Assembly: GCF_000002235.5 (NCBI RefSeq)
Contig: NW_022145597.1
Location: 23,700,923 to 23,764,922, forward strand
Direction of reading: 5' to 3'
Length of the DNA: 64,000 nucleotides
DNA from: Strongylocentrotus purpuratus
Taxonomy: Eukaryota; Echinodermata; Echinoidea; Camarodonta; Strongylocentrotidae
Under the pieces are notes generated by a model, which saw only the letters and a list, made by a program, of their open reading frames with translations, did no database searches and was not told the origin of the DNA. The translations under genes and the position numbers were made by a program. Positions 1-12,881 of this stretch are shown here, piece after piece; the stretch's first letter is position 1, and each line of letters starts with the position of its first letter.

Positions 1-1889
1 ATTGATATTCTCCCTGGATAGTTTGTACCAAGACCACGAAATTATAACGGAAGCCCGATTTAAAAACCACAAGGTCCCTAAAGGACCTATTTTCTGGAGC
101 AGAAAAAGATTCCAAGTAATATTTTCATTACTAAACCGTACAGGGAATACGATTTGTAATATATTATAGGTGGAGGAGAGAATCGGACGATTGTCTCATG
201 CGCATAAAATAGAACTTTGATAAAATTATGCAATATGTTGAGTGATTTATTTTTTATTAGCTTTATTCAGATGAATTTATACATCTCTTTTCATAACTCA
301 TCATTTATGTGTATATCAACATTATTTTAAAAGTGATCAGTATAACGCTACTTGACAAACATCTCCTAAAAAATAAATACATTAAATAAAGAAGGACCCT
401 CTAATTTTATTGGAAAAGAGATTTATGAGGAGAGTAAACAATTATTGTCAAATTACAGTTGACCATCACGTGATCGCAACGAATACATCGCATATTTTTA
501 TTTTTTTTAATTGATCAAATGACATGAATTGATAGTGATAAAAAATTCAAGAAAAGATAGGAAAGAGAGGACGAGGTCAAGAACAACAAAAATGCTAACT
601 TTCAGCTTTAAGGTATAGATCCAGTTTTTGGAAACGCCCCCTCTCAAAAATGAAATGGAAGCTCTTATTACCAATCATGTGAAAGAATATGTTTTGACTA
701 ATACGTGATGATACAAATTTTGCCGGGAAACCGCCTACTAATTGATATACTTGGTAAATTATTATATCTATCCGGACCGGATAGAATATAGCGCACGTGT
801 CGCGAAGTCCCATACACATCTTTATGTGTACAGTGCTTGTAGCTTATCCAAGACTGGGCCAAATTTCTTATGATTCCAGAACCTTGCGGTACACACCAAT
901 ACTTATATGCTAGATGATCAACCTTTTTCTGATCGATTCCACAACGTTTCTTTCACAATGCAATCGCATGACGAGAACTAGTCTTTACCTTTAAGATTTG
1001 ATTTATACTGTTCTCCAGCCGGGCGTTAATTTTATACTCTCTCCCGGAGTGCCGCGATAAGAGACGAAAGAAATATTGGAACATAATTTGGGTCTAAATT
1101 TGGATATTTCTTATCCTTGATATTTCATCACTATTATCCCTTTCTTGATGACTTCATAGATGCCCCATTGAATACAGGTTGAATGGAAGAATGGCATCGT
1201 TATGAGGCGACCAACATCCCAATGCCATGGATAATAATGTACACGTGTTATGTCGGGGTCTACTCTAGTAAGGTGATTATAGAGAACTAGATGTACCCGT
1301 GGACCGTCATACATCCTGTAAACACCACCCCTTTCCTATACGTTTATAAACAAACAAAAATCGTATTTATGATAGAGCTGGTGTTTATTCTTTGTATTTG
1401 ATACCTGCTTTTTACATGCCAATTATTTATTTTAAACATGTTTTGTATTTTTTTTTTTTCTTGAATATTTTTGTATAATTTTCGTATCTTTTACATGCGC
1501 CTTTTGATGACGAATAAAGAAGAAATCAATCACTATACATTCTGGAGTGAATATCAATTGACGCATTCTCTAAATAAATGCGTACAGGGTTTACATCTGT
1601 AATTCTGTTGAGCATCTACTGGCTACAGCCAAAAGGACGGATATGTCAGTCTCTGTAGGTCTTCTGATAATTTTTAATGAGGGTTCACGAGGCCGATATT
1701 AACGGTCTTGAGGGTTGTCGGTCTATAGGAATATCCCGGTGCTACTTTTGAAAGTTCTGATAAATAAAGGGCTTAATTTCTCAATCTGATGCTTTCAAAA
1801 ATCCGGTATATATACATTTTGTTCAAACATTTTTTTGGACTCCCAATATCTCCCATATTTATATTTTTCCTTTGACAGAATTTATCCTT
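1..1889. other. AT-rich intergenic DNA, no gene recognised
   Basis: No exon, RNA gene or repeat is supported. Two minus-strand open frames (595-819 and 1111-1314) have no recognisable domain and no convincing splice context. Around 1684-1735 there is a degraded copy of the dispersed GAGACCGA / GTCGGTCT motif also seen near 23.6, 23.9 and 27.0 kb. Confidence 0.5.
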
Positions 1890-2155
1890 AGCAGTGACGG
1901 AACACGGGTTCAGATATTGAGGGGGGGGGGGGCAGGGGGGGGGGGGCAAAGGGGGGGGGGGCAAAGGAGGGGGGGCGGACTTACTCGTTGGATGAGATGC
2001 AAATTAACAAGGTCATTTAATATGGGTGTCATATCATCTCATTTTTACCTTTCCTTTCCCCTCTCCCTTTTCTTTACTCTCTCCCTCTTTTCGTCAAAAG
2101 GCACATGCCCCATACATGTGCCCCTATGTGCCCCCCCGTAGCTACGCCAGTGTCC
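1890..2155 (-). repeat. G-tract element, copy 1 (both arms present)
   Basis: The right end read on the minus strand begins ACTGGCGTAGCTACGGGGGG. The left end carries four G-runs between 1921 and 1977. Between them is a pyrimidine-rich stretch at 2045-2095 (purine-rich on the minus strand). The same order of GGCGTAGC, G-run, GCACATG-like words and a purine-rich middle recurs near 28.05, 38.09, 38.89, 48.35 and 53.29 kb, so this looks like one dispersed family. No coding capacity is visible. The transposition class is unknown. Confidence 0.5.
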
Positions 2156-2667
2156 CTTAGGCAAGGGATGTAACGAAGCAACCAATCGAGACTGCAGGAG
2201 ACATGCAAGAACTCACCCAAGATATAGAGGGTTAATGCGAAACTTTTGTCAAAAGTTGAGAGAAACATCCCCGGTATGTTTACAGAAATACGAACTGTAT
2301 TTTCGTTCGTTATTTTCTCTTTTCTCCATTCTCGGAGTCAGGTGTTAGCAATCTGGAGTATGTAGAAGGAGAGGCTTTTCGGCATACGTATACCTTGTTG
2401 TAAACATCAAAAGGTGTTGTTCTTTTAAGACTGGGTTACTTCTGAGTCCAAGTTTACTTCACTCATTGTTGGGTTATTCTTATTCTTGTTTTAGAAAGAA
2501 AAGAGAGTAATTATTTGAGCCATTTTAATGTCGAAAGATCGAAAAGGTGCCTTTGCCCATCTCCAAACTAAATGTTATTGTTATTCTCATTATTATTTAA
2601 CTCATAATTATTGATTTCAATAATAATATCATTATTATTATATTACCATTATTGATAGTAACAGTAC
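2156..2667. other. Unannotated AT-rich stretch
   Basis: No gene or repeat is recognised. The last 100 bases become rich in ATT/ATA triplets that grade into the trinucleotide array. Confidence 0.5.
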
Positions 2668-2692
2668 AAGTAGTAGTAATATAGTTGTAGTG

Positions 2693-2747
<55 letters not shown>

Positions 2748-2748
2748 C

Positions 2749-2792
<44 letters not shown>

Positions 2793-2806
2793 GAGTAGTA
2801 GTAGTA

Positions 2807-2847
<41 letters not shown>

Positions 2848-2848
2848 T

Positions 2849-2911
<63 letters not shown>

Positions 2912-2947
2912 TGAGTAGTAGCAGTAGTAGTAGTAGTAGTAGTAGTT

Positions 2948-2978
<31 letters not shown>

Positions 2979-2979
2979 C

Positions 2980-3026
<47 letters not shown>

Positions 3027-3037
3027 GAGTAGTAGTA

Positions 3038-3090
<53 letters not shown>

Positions 3091-3112
3091 TGTAGAAGTA
3101 GTAGTAGTAGTT

Positions 3113-3143
<31 letters not shown>

Positions 3144-3160
3144 AAGTACTAGTAGTATTA
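2668..3160. repeat. Long (AGT)n trinucleotide array
   Basis: About 490 bases of nearly pure AGT/ACT triplets, bounded by ATT-rich DNA on the left and (GTT)n on the right to about 3181. Interruptions are not random. GCAGT occurs at about 2747, 2921 and 2979, AGGAGT at about 2789 and 3024, and TTGTAGAAG at about 2845, 2943, 3088 and 3112. Several of these pairs are 230-245 bases apart, which suggests a segmental duplication within the array. Open frames across it read as poly-Ser, poly-Val or poly-Leu and are not genes. Confidence 0.95.
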
Positions 3161-3181
3161 TCATTGTTGTTGTTGTTATTG

Positions 3182-4289
3182 TTTTCGATACCAGGCGATT
3201 AACTATATACAAGATCTTAAGAAATGGACAATTAAAACATTTTATTTATTGCATCTACACACAGCCCTCTCCCTTCTTCCACCCTTTTCTGTACATCTTT
3301 CTTAGAGCTAATCATTCATACTGAATATTATTTTTGTTTTATCTCTTATTTTCATCGCTGATGTCATCGCTCAAAATTTCACTGGTCACTCGCAATAACA
3401 GCACGAAAAATATAAAAATAGAATGACAATAAAACATTTTTTTTAAATATCTTCAACGGCTATTATGATTATAGTATGTGTTAAATAATGATATGTAGTA
3501 GCGTTCGCTTCTTGAATTATTGTATTACTATAACTGTATTCAGAATACATTTCATTTTGAATAATACTATTTCAAAGATATCTATTTTCACTAACAACAT
3601 AAAACAAGTTTCACATAGTTTCCCCCTTTCAAATAACAGCATCATGATCCTAAAATCCTACTAAAAACATAAAAGTTGAATCTATAAGAACCCCATTTTT
3701 GTTTAGAAAAGAAGAAGACAAAGAGTAACTTAAGGCAATATGATATTGGACGATGGAGGTACTTGGCATCTTGTTTTCTTCCAAAACTCCCCCAAATTGA
3801 TGTTGGTTTTCCTTCTCTGTCCTGAAACGATTTAACGGTATTGATTCCGGCTACCCGCTGGGACCGATATCGGTATTTCGATATGCTTTTCATATTCACC
3901 ATTTTTCGTTCTTCCGATTGTACTAGAAATGTTTAGTGGCAAAAGGTGCCAACTCCTTTGTTGGGGGAAGCGAAAATTCTCCATGATTCTCGTTATTTCG
4001 CTATATTCAACTCATCATTTATTATTATTAAAATGGGGATGTGCTTATTCTAATCTGAATGTTCATTATTGATTGATTGATGATAGCATTTTTTTCTCTC
4101 ATAGCACTTTCTTGTACGCACAAAATATATATCCTTTACATCACTTGTGGAACGCCTGTGTACATACCAATTACTCTTTTGGAGATGCTCGGGAAAACAA
4201 ATGCAAATGACTTTCCATCAAATTTAATAAACGTAGGGATATATCTAAATATATATTTAATGCACGGTATTCACCCCTCTTGTATCTCT

Positions 4290-4349
<60 letters not shown>

Positions 4350-4984
4350 TCCCCTCTCTCTCTCTCTCTAAAAAAAAGAGAATCTTCTTTTTTTTTCCAT
4401 TGTATATTTTATCCTCTATGTTCTCTCTACCTCTCTCTCGTCTTTCTTTCTACCTTTCCATTTATATCCCCTCTTGTTCGTGTTCTCTCTCCTGCAAACT
4501 CCCCTCTCTCTATCTATCTATCTATCTCTCTCTCACTTCGCAAAATTTTGCCTGTTATGTTTCAGCCCAAACTCCACTCAGCATTCATGTATCAACCCAT
4601 TGTGCTTTAGAAGGAAAACGATATTTTTTCTCAATGAAGTATTTCTCGCCTTTTGGAGCGAACCGTTTATATTTACGACAACAAAGTTACATCTGGGCCT
4701 ACTTAGCATTTCCTAGTTGAGATCAGAACCCATCTTGAAATGGTTTTCATCCTATTTCTGATATTTTTCCAAATGTTTGAGGAAGTTTGGGGTAGGATCA
4801 CCAACACTCAAGGTCATTGAGATTTTGCTCAGAGTTGGTGAGAGGATACAATTCTAGACAAATCTATTTCTTTTTCTACTATTTTTTTACGGGGGGGGGG
4901 GTATTGTTGTTGATGTGAGGCCTCCTTTATCAGCATGGCTTCCATCAACATCCTCTAAATACATAACTGTAGGCAAAGTCTTAG
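3182..4984. other. Intergenic DNA with (CT)n microsatellites
   Basis: No gene is recognised. A (CT)n tract covers 4292-4369 and a mixed CT/CTAT tract covers 4497-4533. A ten-base G-run lies at about 4892-4901. The overlapping Ser/Leu-rich frames across the CT tracts are artefacts of the repeat. Confidence 0.6.
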
Positions 4985-5065
4985 ACCTCTTCGTGGTGTA
5001 GTGGTTCACGCACTTGACTTTGAAATAGCAGGTTAAGGGTTCGAATCACTTTTTTCTTTGGATAT
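4985..5065 (+). repeat. tRNA-derived SINE head (family A), fragment
   Basis: The segment has an A-box-like GGTGTAGTGGTTCACGC and a B-box GGTTCGAATCA about 35 bases further on, as in a tRNA promoter. An ACTTGACT word between them is shared with the copies near 15.1 and 49.5 kb. The acceptor stem does not pair, so this is a SINE head or tRNA pseudogene rather than a working tRNA gene. The usual family body is not seen downstream. Confidence 0.6.
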
Positions 5066-6098
5066 TTCCTTAGTTTGATTGGAAACACTTGCTTCATCGA
5101 AGGGCTTTTGTTCAGTGTTTACGTAGGAAACGTTTACTTAATAGAAAAATGACATACAGAGGTAGGTATTTTATCTGAAGTTGTCTTTCAAAGCCGGGTT
5201 CCTGTGTTGATTTACTCTTAAAAGTAAACACTAGTATCGCTATTGATACTAGAATCAATCAAATCATTTGTCGTTTTCATGAAAGAAAAATCATCACTAT
5301 AAGGAAATGTTCATGGTCGTAAATGAGTACAGGCCAAGTTATTTAATGCAAAACAGGAATTGATGATTTAAAGTGAGCAATCTTCCCCATTCCTGCGTAA
5401 TAATCACAGTCATTGTTACGTAACGTTCATCATACACCGCCACAATCTCACCTGGGCGCGTATGTAGTTACATGTATTGTTACGTAACAATGCCCACATT
5501 CAGCGCGCATTACTTCGTTACGCGTTTCATTCATGGCAACCGAAAGTTTCATACAAGTCATATAGATCTACTAACAAAAGAAATATAAAATGAAATATGA
5601 TATTAATGAGGTTATTTCCTTCTGCTAAATGATTTAAACTTGGAATCATATTTGCCTTTCTTGGAAAGAGGATGAACCTTGCACAGGGCAATTTTAAAGG
5701 TAGGACAAATATTAATGATGGGAGTCAATATGAGAACGTGGCTTCGATGGCGATTTTTGTGGTGACTGTTTGTAAAACAATACTAACATTATCAAGGCAT
5801 AACTAAAGGGGTCCCTCGCCACCCCTTCCGCCTTTTCGAATTGCAAACAACACAGAGTTATATACATCAACATCACTAACCCCATCATCCATTATTAATG
5901 TTTCCCTTTAAAATTCAATGATATGCTTTTAAAAACCTTAGTTTAATAAATCACAACTATAATATAAGTGCATTTAAGTTACCACTCTTTCCAAATGGTG
6001 GATTTCCACTGTGAACATACTGAATCCAAAGATCAAAGGTGTACACCCTCATTTGGAAAATTTGGTCACCCCTCCACTCGAGCCGTTTAAATGCTGAT
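5066..6098. other. Intergenic DNA with paired TTACGTAA palindromes
   Basis: No gene is seen. GTTACGTAAC occurs at 5415-5424, and a perfect 16-base palindrome, ATTGTTACGTAACAAT, at 5476-5491. TTACGTAA is the core of PAR-bZIP and E4BP4-type sites, but no promoter or gene next to it supports function. Confidence 0.4.
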
Positions 6099-6293
6099 TT
6101 AAAGCTTATCTGAACTAGTTTATAGGAGGGATTAGACCACCCTCCAAGGTCACTGGACAGGTGGTTATCTCATCAACTCAGCTCTCAGTTAACATAAGAA
6201 AAAGAGGATCATGAGGGACCAATGGTCACCGATTAGGCATTGTTTTCTATATAGAGGGAGCAAGTAGCTACAGGTAGTACAGTGGGCCTTTAA
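6099..6293 (+). mobile_element. TTAA-flanked MITE, copy 1 of 3
   Basis: About 195 bases bounded by TTAA at 6099-6102 and 6290-6293. The left end reads AGCTTATCTGAACTAG; the right end, reverse-complemented, reads AGGCCCACTG and then continues to a TACTACC word. The interior matches the copies at 24.1 and 45.3 kb, for example GGTGGTTATCTCATCAA and AAAAAGAGGATCATG. It has no coding capacity. TTAA targets are used by piggyBac and Kolobok transposases, so one of those may have mobilised it. Confidence 0.75.
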
Positions 6294-7904
6294 TACTTGT
6301 TTTGGTCTTTAGAGTTAGAGTTTACTTTTATCGGTAAGAAATATATGAAATCAACGATATACGACTCGCCACTTTTCGTTTAAGAGACGAAAATGCAGTA
6401 GGACTCTTTACCAATTATTTTTCTACATTATGAGATAGATGCAAGGTAAAGGTGAGATTTAGGTCAAATGCTGGCATCTTCCTGTATCTCCTAAAGAAAA
6501 TTAAAACTGGACCTCATACTCGCCCCGAATGTAGACCTCAATGAATTATCTTAATCACAAACAGACCCCACCGACTAATTTCAATCTGGGGATGGGGGAC
6601 ATAGACTGTCAAACAGTATTCCCCAACGGACCGCAAAATGAGGAACAAGTTTCTTCCACGTTTATTGTCTTATATAAGTCGGCGGGAGTGCACAAGTATA
6701 GTGGAGTTTCTAAAATAAGACTGTGCGGTTGCGAACGAAAGCCCGAGCAACGGGGCCCCCACCAACACGGCCGGGTTGTGGGAGGCATGACGCTGGGGGT
6801 AGCCAAGGGGGTAGCCTCAATATCACAATCATGACATTTTATGCAATGTCTTATTTGTCAATCTCTTTGTGGCTCCATTGGCTTGTGGATTCCGTGGTAA
6901 TAATGTTGTTAGAAATTCGAGTAGCTTTTCTGCTGTTATTTGGCGTGTTTTTCCTTTAAAAACACCCGTGATGGTGGTTGATGATCTAAGCATTTTTCAG
7001 ACATTTCGGTCATGAAAATGATAGCAAAAACAAGGGTTATTGATTATTTGTCATTACCACCATGAGAAACTAGATTTAATTTATAGGGCAGACATTATTT
7101 TTCGTAATGTTTGTAACATGTCTCATTCTAGGTCTAGACTGTAAGCAAAATAGAATTGTTCGTATTAATTATTGACTCAGGAATGAAATATTCGAGAACG
7201 AAAGGAAATCCTTGTTCGTGTTACTATTGTATAACAGCCCGCCAATAGGCAAATGTTACGGTGCCCCCCCCCCCCCCCCATCCAACCGATCTTTCCTCAA
7301 ACGCTAAGTTCAAGAGTTCAATTCCTTATGTATTGGTTTTCATTTCCCGTATTTGAAGGTTTCGTAATTCAGTTCAAGTTTATTTCAACATTTGGTTAAA
7401 AAACATAGAAATTCAATAAACATGTGTGTGTATATATAATGAAGAACAAACATTCAAAAGAAACACATACTTCTCATTATGTGGTAGGAAGAACAATATT
7501 GAATAGGCCTTCCAAGGTGATTCCAAGACTAAATAAATTAAATGAAATGATTATTTGATATCTAAAATTAATAAGAGTTTATTGATCAATATAAGATATA
7601 TAAATAAATTGTACGCGTGTTTTGCACGTATCTTATCCTTAATACGGGCCTGTCATTTTTCTTTTAGCCATAGACAAGTGGACTAAAGTGTCTTTCCATT
7701 ATCCATGTACTTTATGTATCGAAGATAAAGTATATTAAACTTAATGCCAACTTTTGAAGCCTTTGAATGCAAATGACGAAATGCAAAGGATTAGTCTGGA
7801 GATAATAATATCCAAAATCTTCCTTTGCAGTTCAATTATAATATTTAAAAGTTAGTCGTGAGGCATGGCATATCTGACATTATCAGACTAAAATAAAATT
7901 CTTA
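6294..7904. other. Intergenic DNA, no gene recognised
   Basis: A TATATAAG sequence near 6672 precedes a GC-richer patch (6690-6820), but no splice-consistent or recognisable coding frame follows. A 16-base C-run occupies about 7264-7279. The rest is AT-rich and featureless. Confidence 0.45.
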
Positions 7905-8110
7905 ATATTACCAGGCACGTGCCCCTCCCCCCTCCCCGAAACAGATGGCAAAAAAAAAATAAAGATGAGAAAAAGGAAGGAAATGAGAGCGGGAAAGAGA
8001 ACGTAACAAATAAGAAGCTTCGACCCCCCCCCTTTATCAATGGCCCTGTTTGTGCGTTCCATTTATCAAGTAAGATCAGTGCGACCCCCCCCCCCCCCAT
8101 GCCATGATGA
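7905..8110 (-). repeat. Possible diverged G-tract element
   Basis: C-runs lie at about 7921-7937, 8026-8034 and 8085-8098, with a purine-rich stretch at 7955-8000 and a CATGCCATGATGAC end. The layout resembles the G-tract family, but the diagnostic GGCGTAGC word is missing and the purine-rich middle lies on the opposite strand relative to the G-runs. Assignment is therefore tentative. Confidence 0.25.
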
Positions 8111-8456
8111 CATCGCTCCTTCAACATCTAGATACATATAAAAGGAAATGCAGAAAAACTTTGAAATACCTTAAGATCTTTTAGAAATGTCTGTTAGTGG
8201 GTACGAAATAGTTCAAGAGAGGGGCATTAGGACAACTGAAAAAGAAGGAAAAAGCGAAGACAAACGAGAAGTGCCCAGAAAAACAGTAGACGATTCAACT
8301 TAGCGCTCGAGTGACTTGTCGTCTGCTAACCATTTCTTATCTCGTCTGTTAGAAAGGACCGAGACATTTGTAAGAAGGATCCTGACATTTCAAGTCATGT
8401 GATAGCGTAATGAGTGAGTCGGGTATCACGTGACAGTATAATGACGTCATTCCATG

Positions 8457-8506
<50 letters not shown>

Positions 8507-9780
8507 GAGTGATCAAGGAGGGGACAAAAATAATGAAAAAAGGCTTGACATTTTAATGTTCTCGACTGAGGTGGCAATAATTTAAAAGTAGGTGAATTGA
8601 GATGGGTATTGATTATTGCTAGTGGAGGAGGGGTGCAGGGGGCAAAATTTGCCGGATTTTTCCAGAAAGGAACGCAATGTTTTACAAAATGAAGTTTCCT
8701 GGTATTTCATGATTTGCTGACAAGCAATATTGAATTGCGCACACAAAGAGGTACAGATTTGATGAACGAAGATAGAAGGAAGGGAAGGGTTTCTCCCCCC
8801 CCCCCCCCCTCCCCATTTCTCTTCTAACGACCCTCCCTCCTCCCAAGTAGCTACCCAATTCCCTGTTGGCGATTTATATGTCAAAGGCAACATGCAATAA
8901 CCTTCGTCTTTCTCCTATTCAGATTTCGTTTGACATTGGAAGAAAATGGATCGCGAACGTGAGTGATGAGTTCGATTTGAGTCACGTGATATCCAATACA
9001 TTACTTGAGTCACGTGATGTCCAACGCATCATTTGAGAAAAACACATACAAGGTTATCCGAAAATACCCGCAACGCAACGGGCTGGAAAGAAGAAGAAAA
9101 AAATCCGTCCAGTGAGCTCTCTAAATATCCGACATAGTGAGATCACTCCTATATAACAAAAAAAAACAGTTTATATATTTTAATTTTTACAGAACATTAC
9201 AGAACTATTTCACGATATTTAGGTATTACCTTCTATTATTTCTTTTTTTGTTCAGATGTTTCATATGTTCCGACTATATCTTTAATTAAGAATTCAAAGC
9301 ACAATAAACAAAACAAGTTTAGATTGTCTCACAAAACATTAAAAGTTATAGCTTACATTAAAAAGCGCGGCATTCAGTACACGCCTTTCAACCCAATGAA
9401 ACTTCTAAAAATAGAAATATATTCATTCTCATGTTCAGGAACATAGTGGGTTATCTTTTATGTAACTTCATTAGCTCTTGAGAAGATAATGACACCCGAT
9501 TATTCCATTCAGTTCTTTCATTTATTTCTTATTGATAATTTATATAAATAGGTTAAATCCCAAGCCACCTACCGTACCAAGGAAATATCACCATCCAATC
9601 AGATCATTTTGATAAATCGTTGCACAAATTTTTGACTAAAAAAAAAAAACTAGGTCTACCGACAAACTTTACACCTTATCTTGAAGTGCATTCATTTTGT
9701 ATGACTCAGTGAGTTAAGATCAGTCGCCAACGGGAAATATTGATAATCCTTATTTTCTCACCTGGTATTAACCCGATTTT
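8111..9780. other. Intergenic DNA with (GA)n and C-runs
   Basis: No gene is seen. A pure (GA)n tract covers 8461-8501 and a C-run about 8799-8812. A CACGTGAT word recurs at about 8982 and 9013 within two similar TTGAGTCACGTGAT phrases. Confidence 0.55.
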
Positions 9781-9813
9781 TCACTCTTTTCGAGACTCTT
9801 TCTGGATTATTTT

Positions 9814-9817
<4 letters not shown>

Positions 9818-9875
<58 letters not shown>

Positions 9876-10050
9876 AATGGAGTGTGTGTCTGTAAGTGTG
9901 GGTGTGTGGGTGAGAGAGAGAGGGGATATGTGGGAAAAGCGAAAGTGAGAGAGAGAGAGAGATAAAGTAAAAGTGAAAGAGAGAAAATGAAAGAGAGTGA
10001 GAGAAAGAGAGTGGGTGAAAGTGTGATAGAATGACACTGAAAGGGAGAGA

Positions 10051-10103
<53 letters not shown>

Positions 10104-10275
10104 AGAGAAAGTGTGTGTGAGGGAGAAAAGAGAATGAAATAGTGAGAGTGAATAATAGAGAGGGAGAGAGAAATAAATATGTTGTACTCTTTTCGGGACT
10201 TTTTCTGAATTCTGTTGAAAGAGGAAGAAAGAGAGAAGTTAAGGGAGTGTATGTATGTGAGTGAGGGTGCGTGGG

Positions 10276-10338
<63 letters not shown>

Positions 10339-10430
10339 AAAAAAAGAGGGCCAGAGAAAGAGTAAGAGAAGGAGAGAAAGAAAAGAAGGAGTCACAGAGA
10401 GAGAGAGGGAGAAGGGGGGGGGGGGTGGGT
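9818..10430. repeat. Compound (GA)n / (GT)n microsatellite cluster
   Basis: There are three blocks of (GA)n at about 9818-9872, 10047-10098 and 10283-10345, linked by degenerate GA/GTGTG sequence and ending in a G-run at about 10417. The phrase ACTCTTTTCGAGACTCTTTC at 9782 recurs in similar form at 10186. A local duplication may therefore have included unique flank as well as repeat. Ser/Leu-rich or Arg/Glu-rich frames across it are artefacts. Confidence 0.9.
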
Positions 10431-12299
10431 CATTGGTTTCTAGTTGTAACCCGGTTACAGAATCGCTTCACTTCCGCTAATGGTGTTAGGGAAACGTTTG
10501 GAGATCATGTGATCAGACCACCTTAATCCGAAGGATTTGTCAGGTGATTGTGGATGATTCATTACCTGCGGGGGGAGGGGGGGGGGTGGGTGTTGTTCTC
10601 AGAGAGTGCGTTGTAAAAGCCACAAAAACAGTGGATGTATCGCTCAAATTAGATTGTTATAAAGTTAATTAGAAATTAAGTAAAGAAACAAAAAGGACGG
10701 ATAGAAGAAAAAAAATAAATACATTGCTTTTATAAAAACAATGAAAGCTTAAAGCAAATTTGATTACGAAATGATCGTCGTCTTTTTTTTATCACATTAT
10801 AAGCAAAGAATAACTTGTTTTCAGTTATATCGATAAATAAAAGATCACAGTCTTTGTTATTGAAAAAAGCAGAAATAACAGAAATAAGTATATTACCCTT
10901 TTTTCGGATAATTTCTTTTTAATGCAGGTATATTGTATTGGTGAGCGCAATATTTCATATCTGAATTAGCGGTTTTAATTTTGGAACCAAAATACGTTGG
11001 TTACAAAATTGAGTGAAAATGTAGGAAGATCGTACATTAAGAATTGAGAAAGGAAATAATTAATCATTCAGTCGAATAAAGTACATTTCCCATTTGAATG
11101 TAGAACGTCACACAATAAACTTGTCAAAAGAGGAATTGGGTGACAGAAGTTTTCTTCTCCTCAAATTAGCTGCAGGAAGCTCACCCTTTCCGTTTCTTCA
11201 CGCGTCCTGCCCCGGCAATCTCCGGCATGGTGTTAACAAGAAAGTCCTTATTCTGTCTCCACCAGCAAACCTTGGCATATCAAAAATGTAAATATAAATT
11301 AATCTGGCCGGAATGAAGCGCCATAAGTATGAAAGAAGGAGATGTCAGTGAATCGTGACGTCATCAGCGAGTTTTATGACAGAGGGGTGGGGGTACATTA
11401 TTTCAGTGGGTTTTTTAGCGGCCCTAAAATGTCGTAATGATGGCCTGTGCCCATTTGGCATAATGAGATAGTAATGAGCACATGAAGAACGATTAAAAAG
11501 TACATTTCCATGGCCCCTTGAAAAGAAAGAAACCAAACTCGTTATTTTTTTTTCAACACTACTTTATAATACGTGAAATTAGTAAACAAAACATTCATCA
11601 TGTCCACGAAAGAATATCCCCATCCCAACACATTTCCCCAACCGCGACCCCGACACTTGAACAATTTAAGAGGCAGGTGTCTTCTGTTCGTGAGCTTGCG
11701 ATACCTTTAAATCATTAGGGCCTTCAAAGTGATTAGTCTAGCAATTAATGTTGTTGGCATAAAACATATTTGTGATTTTATTTTCCTTTACGTTTATGAG
11801 GCAGGGAGAAAAGGACTAGAGACATATTTTGTTAGAGGCAGAGAAAAATGCAGACACGAGACAGAGTTGATAGGAGATAAGACAGGAATAGGATAAAGGA
11901 ATAGATGAGTGAAAGTGCGATATATTAGGACAGAGGAGAGGGACAGAGAAAGAGAGAGAAATAGAGAGAGAGAAAAAAATTAGTCAGAGAAAGGAACATG
12001 ATCAGTAGGCAGGTGTAAACAGAATGGAAAAGGGAAGTCAGGCTGAGAAAAAGGACAGAACAAGTCAAAGAAAGATTTAAAGAATATGGGTTAAAATGAA
12101 GAGGGGTAAAACAATGATAGAAAGTGGTAATTTAATGACTAATAGAAATAACTGCGTCATAGCATGTATGATGCTGTGAAGAACAAAGGTGGGACAATAT
12201 ATAATCCCTAAAAGTGGCCTAACACTCCACAAAATAAAGGATTGCTAGTTCAACCGCAGCCTCCACATACTTTACACTAACCGTGCCAACGGTTATACA
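10431..12299. other. Intergenic DNA, no gene recognised
   Basis: A G-rich patch lies at 10568-10590 and a purine-rich stretch at about 11800-12060. No supported exon or RNA gene is seen. Confidence 0.5.
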
Positions 12300-12480
12300 T
12301 TCCACACAGGTAACTCATTGGCCAGATGTTCAGTGACGTAATCCCGTGAGTGTTTACGAAAGTCCATGATTGGTCAGAGGGTTTGCCATCAGCTGATGCA
12401 TATTCATAAGGCTTGCTCGTCTGCTGAGTCTATTGGACGCTGGTCAATGGCCTGTTACATATTCATTAGGGAAGACCTGG
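12300..12480 (+). promoter_or_regulatory. Possible distal promoter/enhancer cluster
   Basis: Within 180 bases there are three ATTGG (inverted CCAAT) words at 12317, 12369 and 12432. There is a TGACGTAA CRE/ATF-like word at 12334-12341, and CATATTCAT followed by A/T AGG appears twice, near 12398 and 12459. It lies 0.7-0.9 kb upstream of a TATA box and a candidate first exon. The motifs are short and can occur by chance; binding is inference. Confidence 0.3.
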
Positions 12481-12871
12481 GAGTACGAGATAGGTCTACA
12501 GCGCTTTGATTAAAATAAAGCAAGTAACGATTAACTGAAGTTTGTCGTATTAAATTTCCTTTACTTGTCATTATGATGATATACAAAACTGCATTTCCAT
12601 TGCTTTAGTCCTGTTGCGAAAGAAGTAAAAGAAATCTTGACCGCAAATAGATTTGTGAGATTGTTTTTGCCCACGTTAAAGTGTCATGACGCAAGAGCTA
12701 AAGCATGCCGAGCCTGTTGCATCCAAGACTTTTCGGTCTGGCTCTTCCCACAGAGTTATGCATTGGAGAAAACGGTGTCACTAACCCAACACACAAACAC
12801 ACACAGAGGTTAGGCATTAGGCAAGTTGTTGTCGGCCCTCTAGTGGCCGGGTATTCGCAAAGAAAACTCGA

Positions 12872-12881
12872 TCCCGCCAAA
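12872..12881 (-). promoter_or_regulatory. E2F-like site
   Basis: TCCCGCCAAA on the plus strand is TTTGGCGGGA on the minus strand, matching the E2F consensus TTTSSCGC. It sits about 285 bases upstream of the TATA box at 13156. It is a single short motif, so function is uncertain. Confidence 0.25.

Noticed and set aside
1111..1314. 67-codon minus-strand frame with coding-like composition
   Set aside because: No recognised domain, weak acceptor-like context upstream, no neighbouring exon.
2649..3324. Poly-Leu, poly-Val and poly-Ser open frames
   Set aside because: They arise only from reading the AGT triplet array in different frames.
4985..5065. Functional tRNA gene
   Set aside because: Promoter boxes match, but the acceptor stem does not pair and no clear anticodon loop forms.
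9781..10526. Ser/Leu-rich and Arg/Glu-rich frames
   Set aside because: Translations of (GA)n microsatellites; no independent coding signal. The same applies at 4.1-4.7, 17.3-17.9, 19.5, 41.1 and 50.3-50.9 kb.
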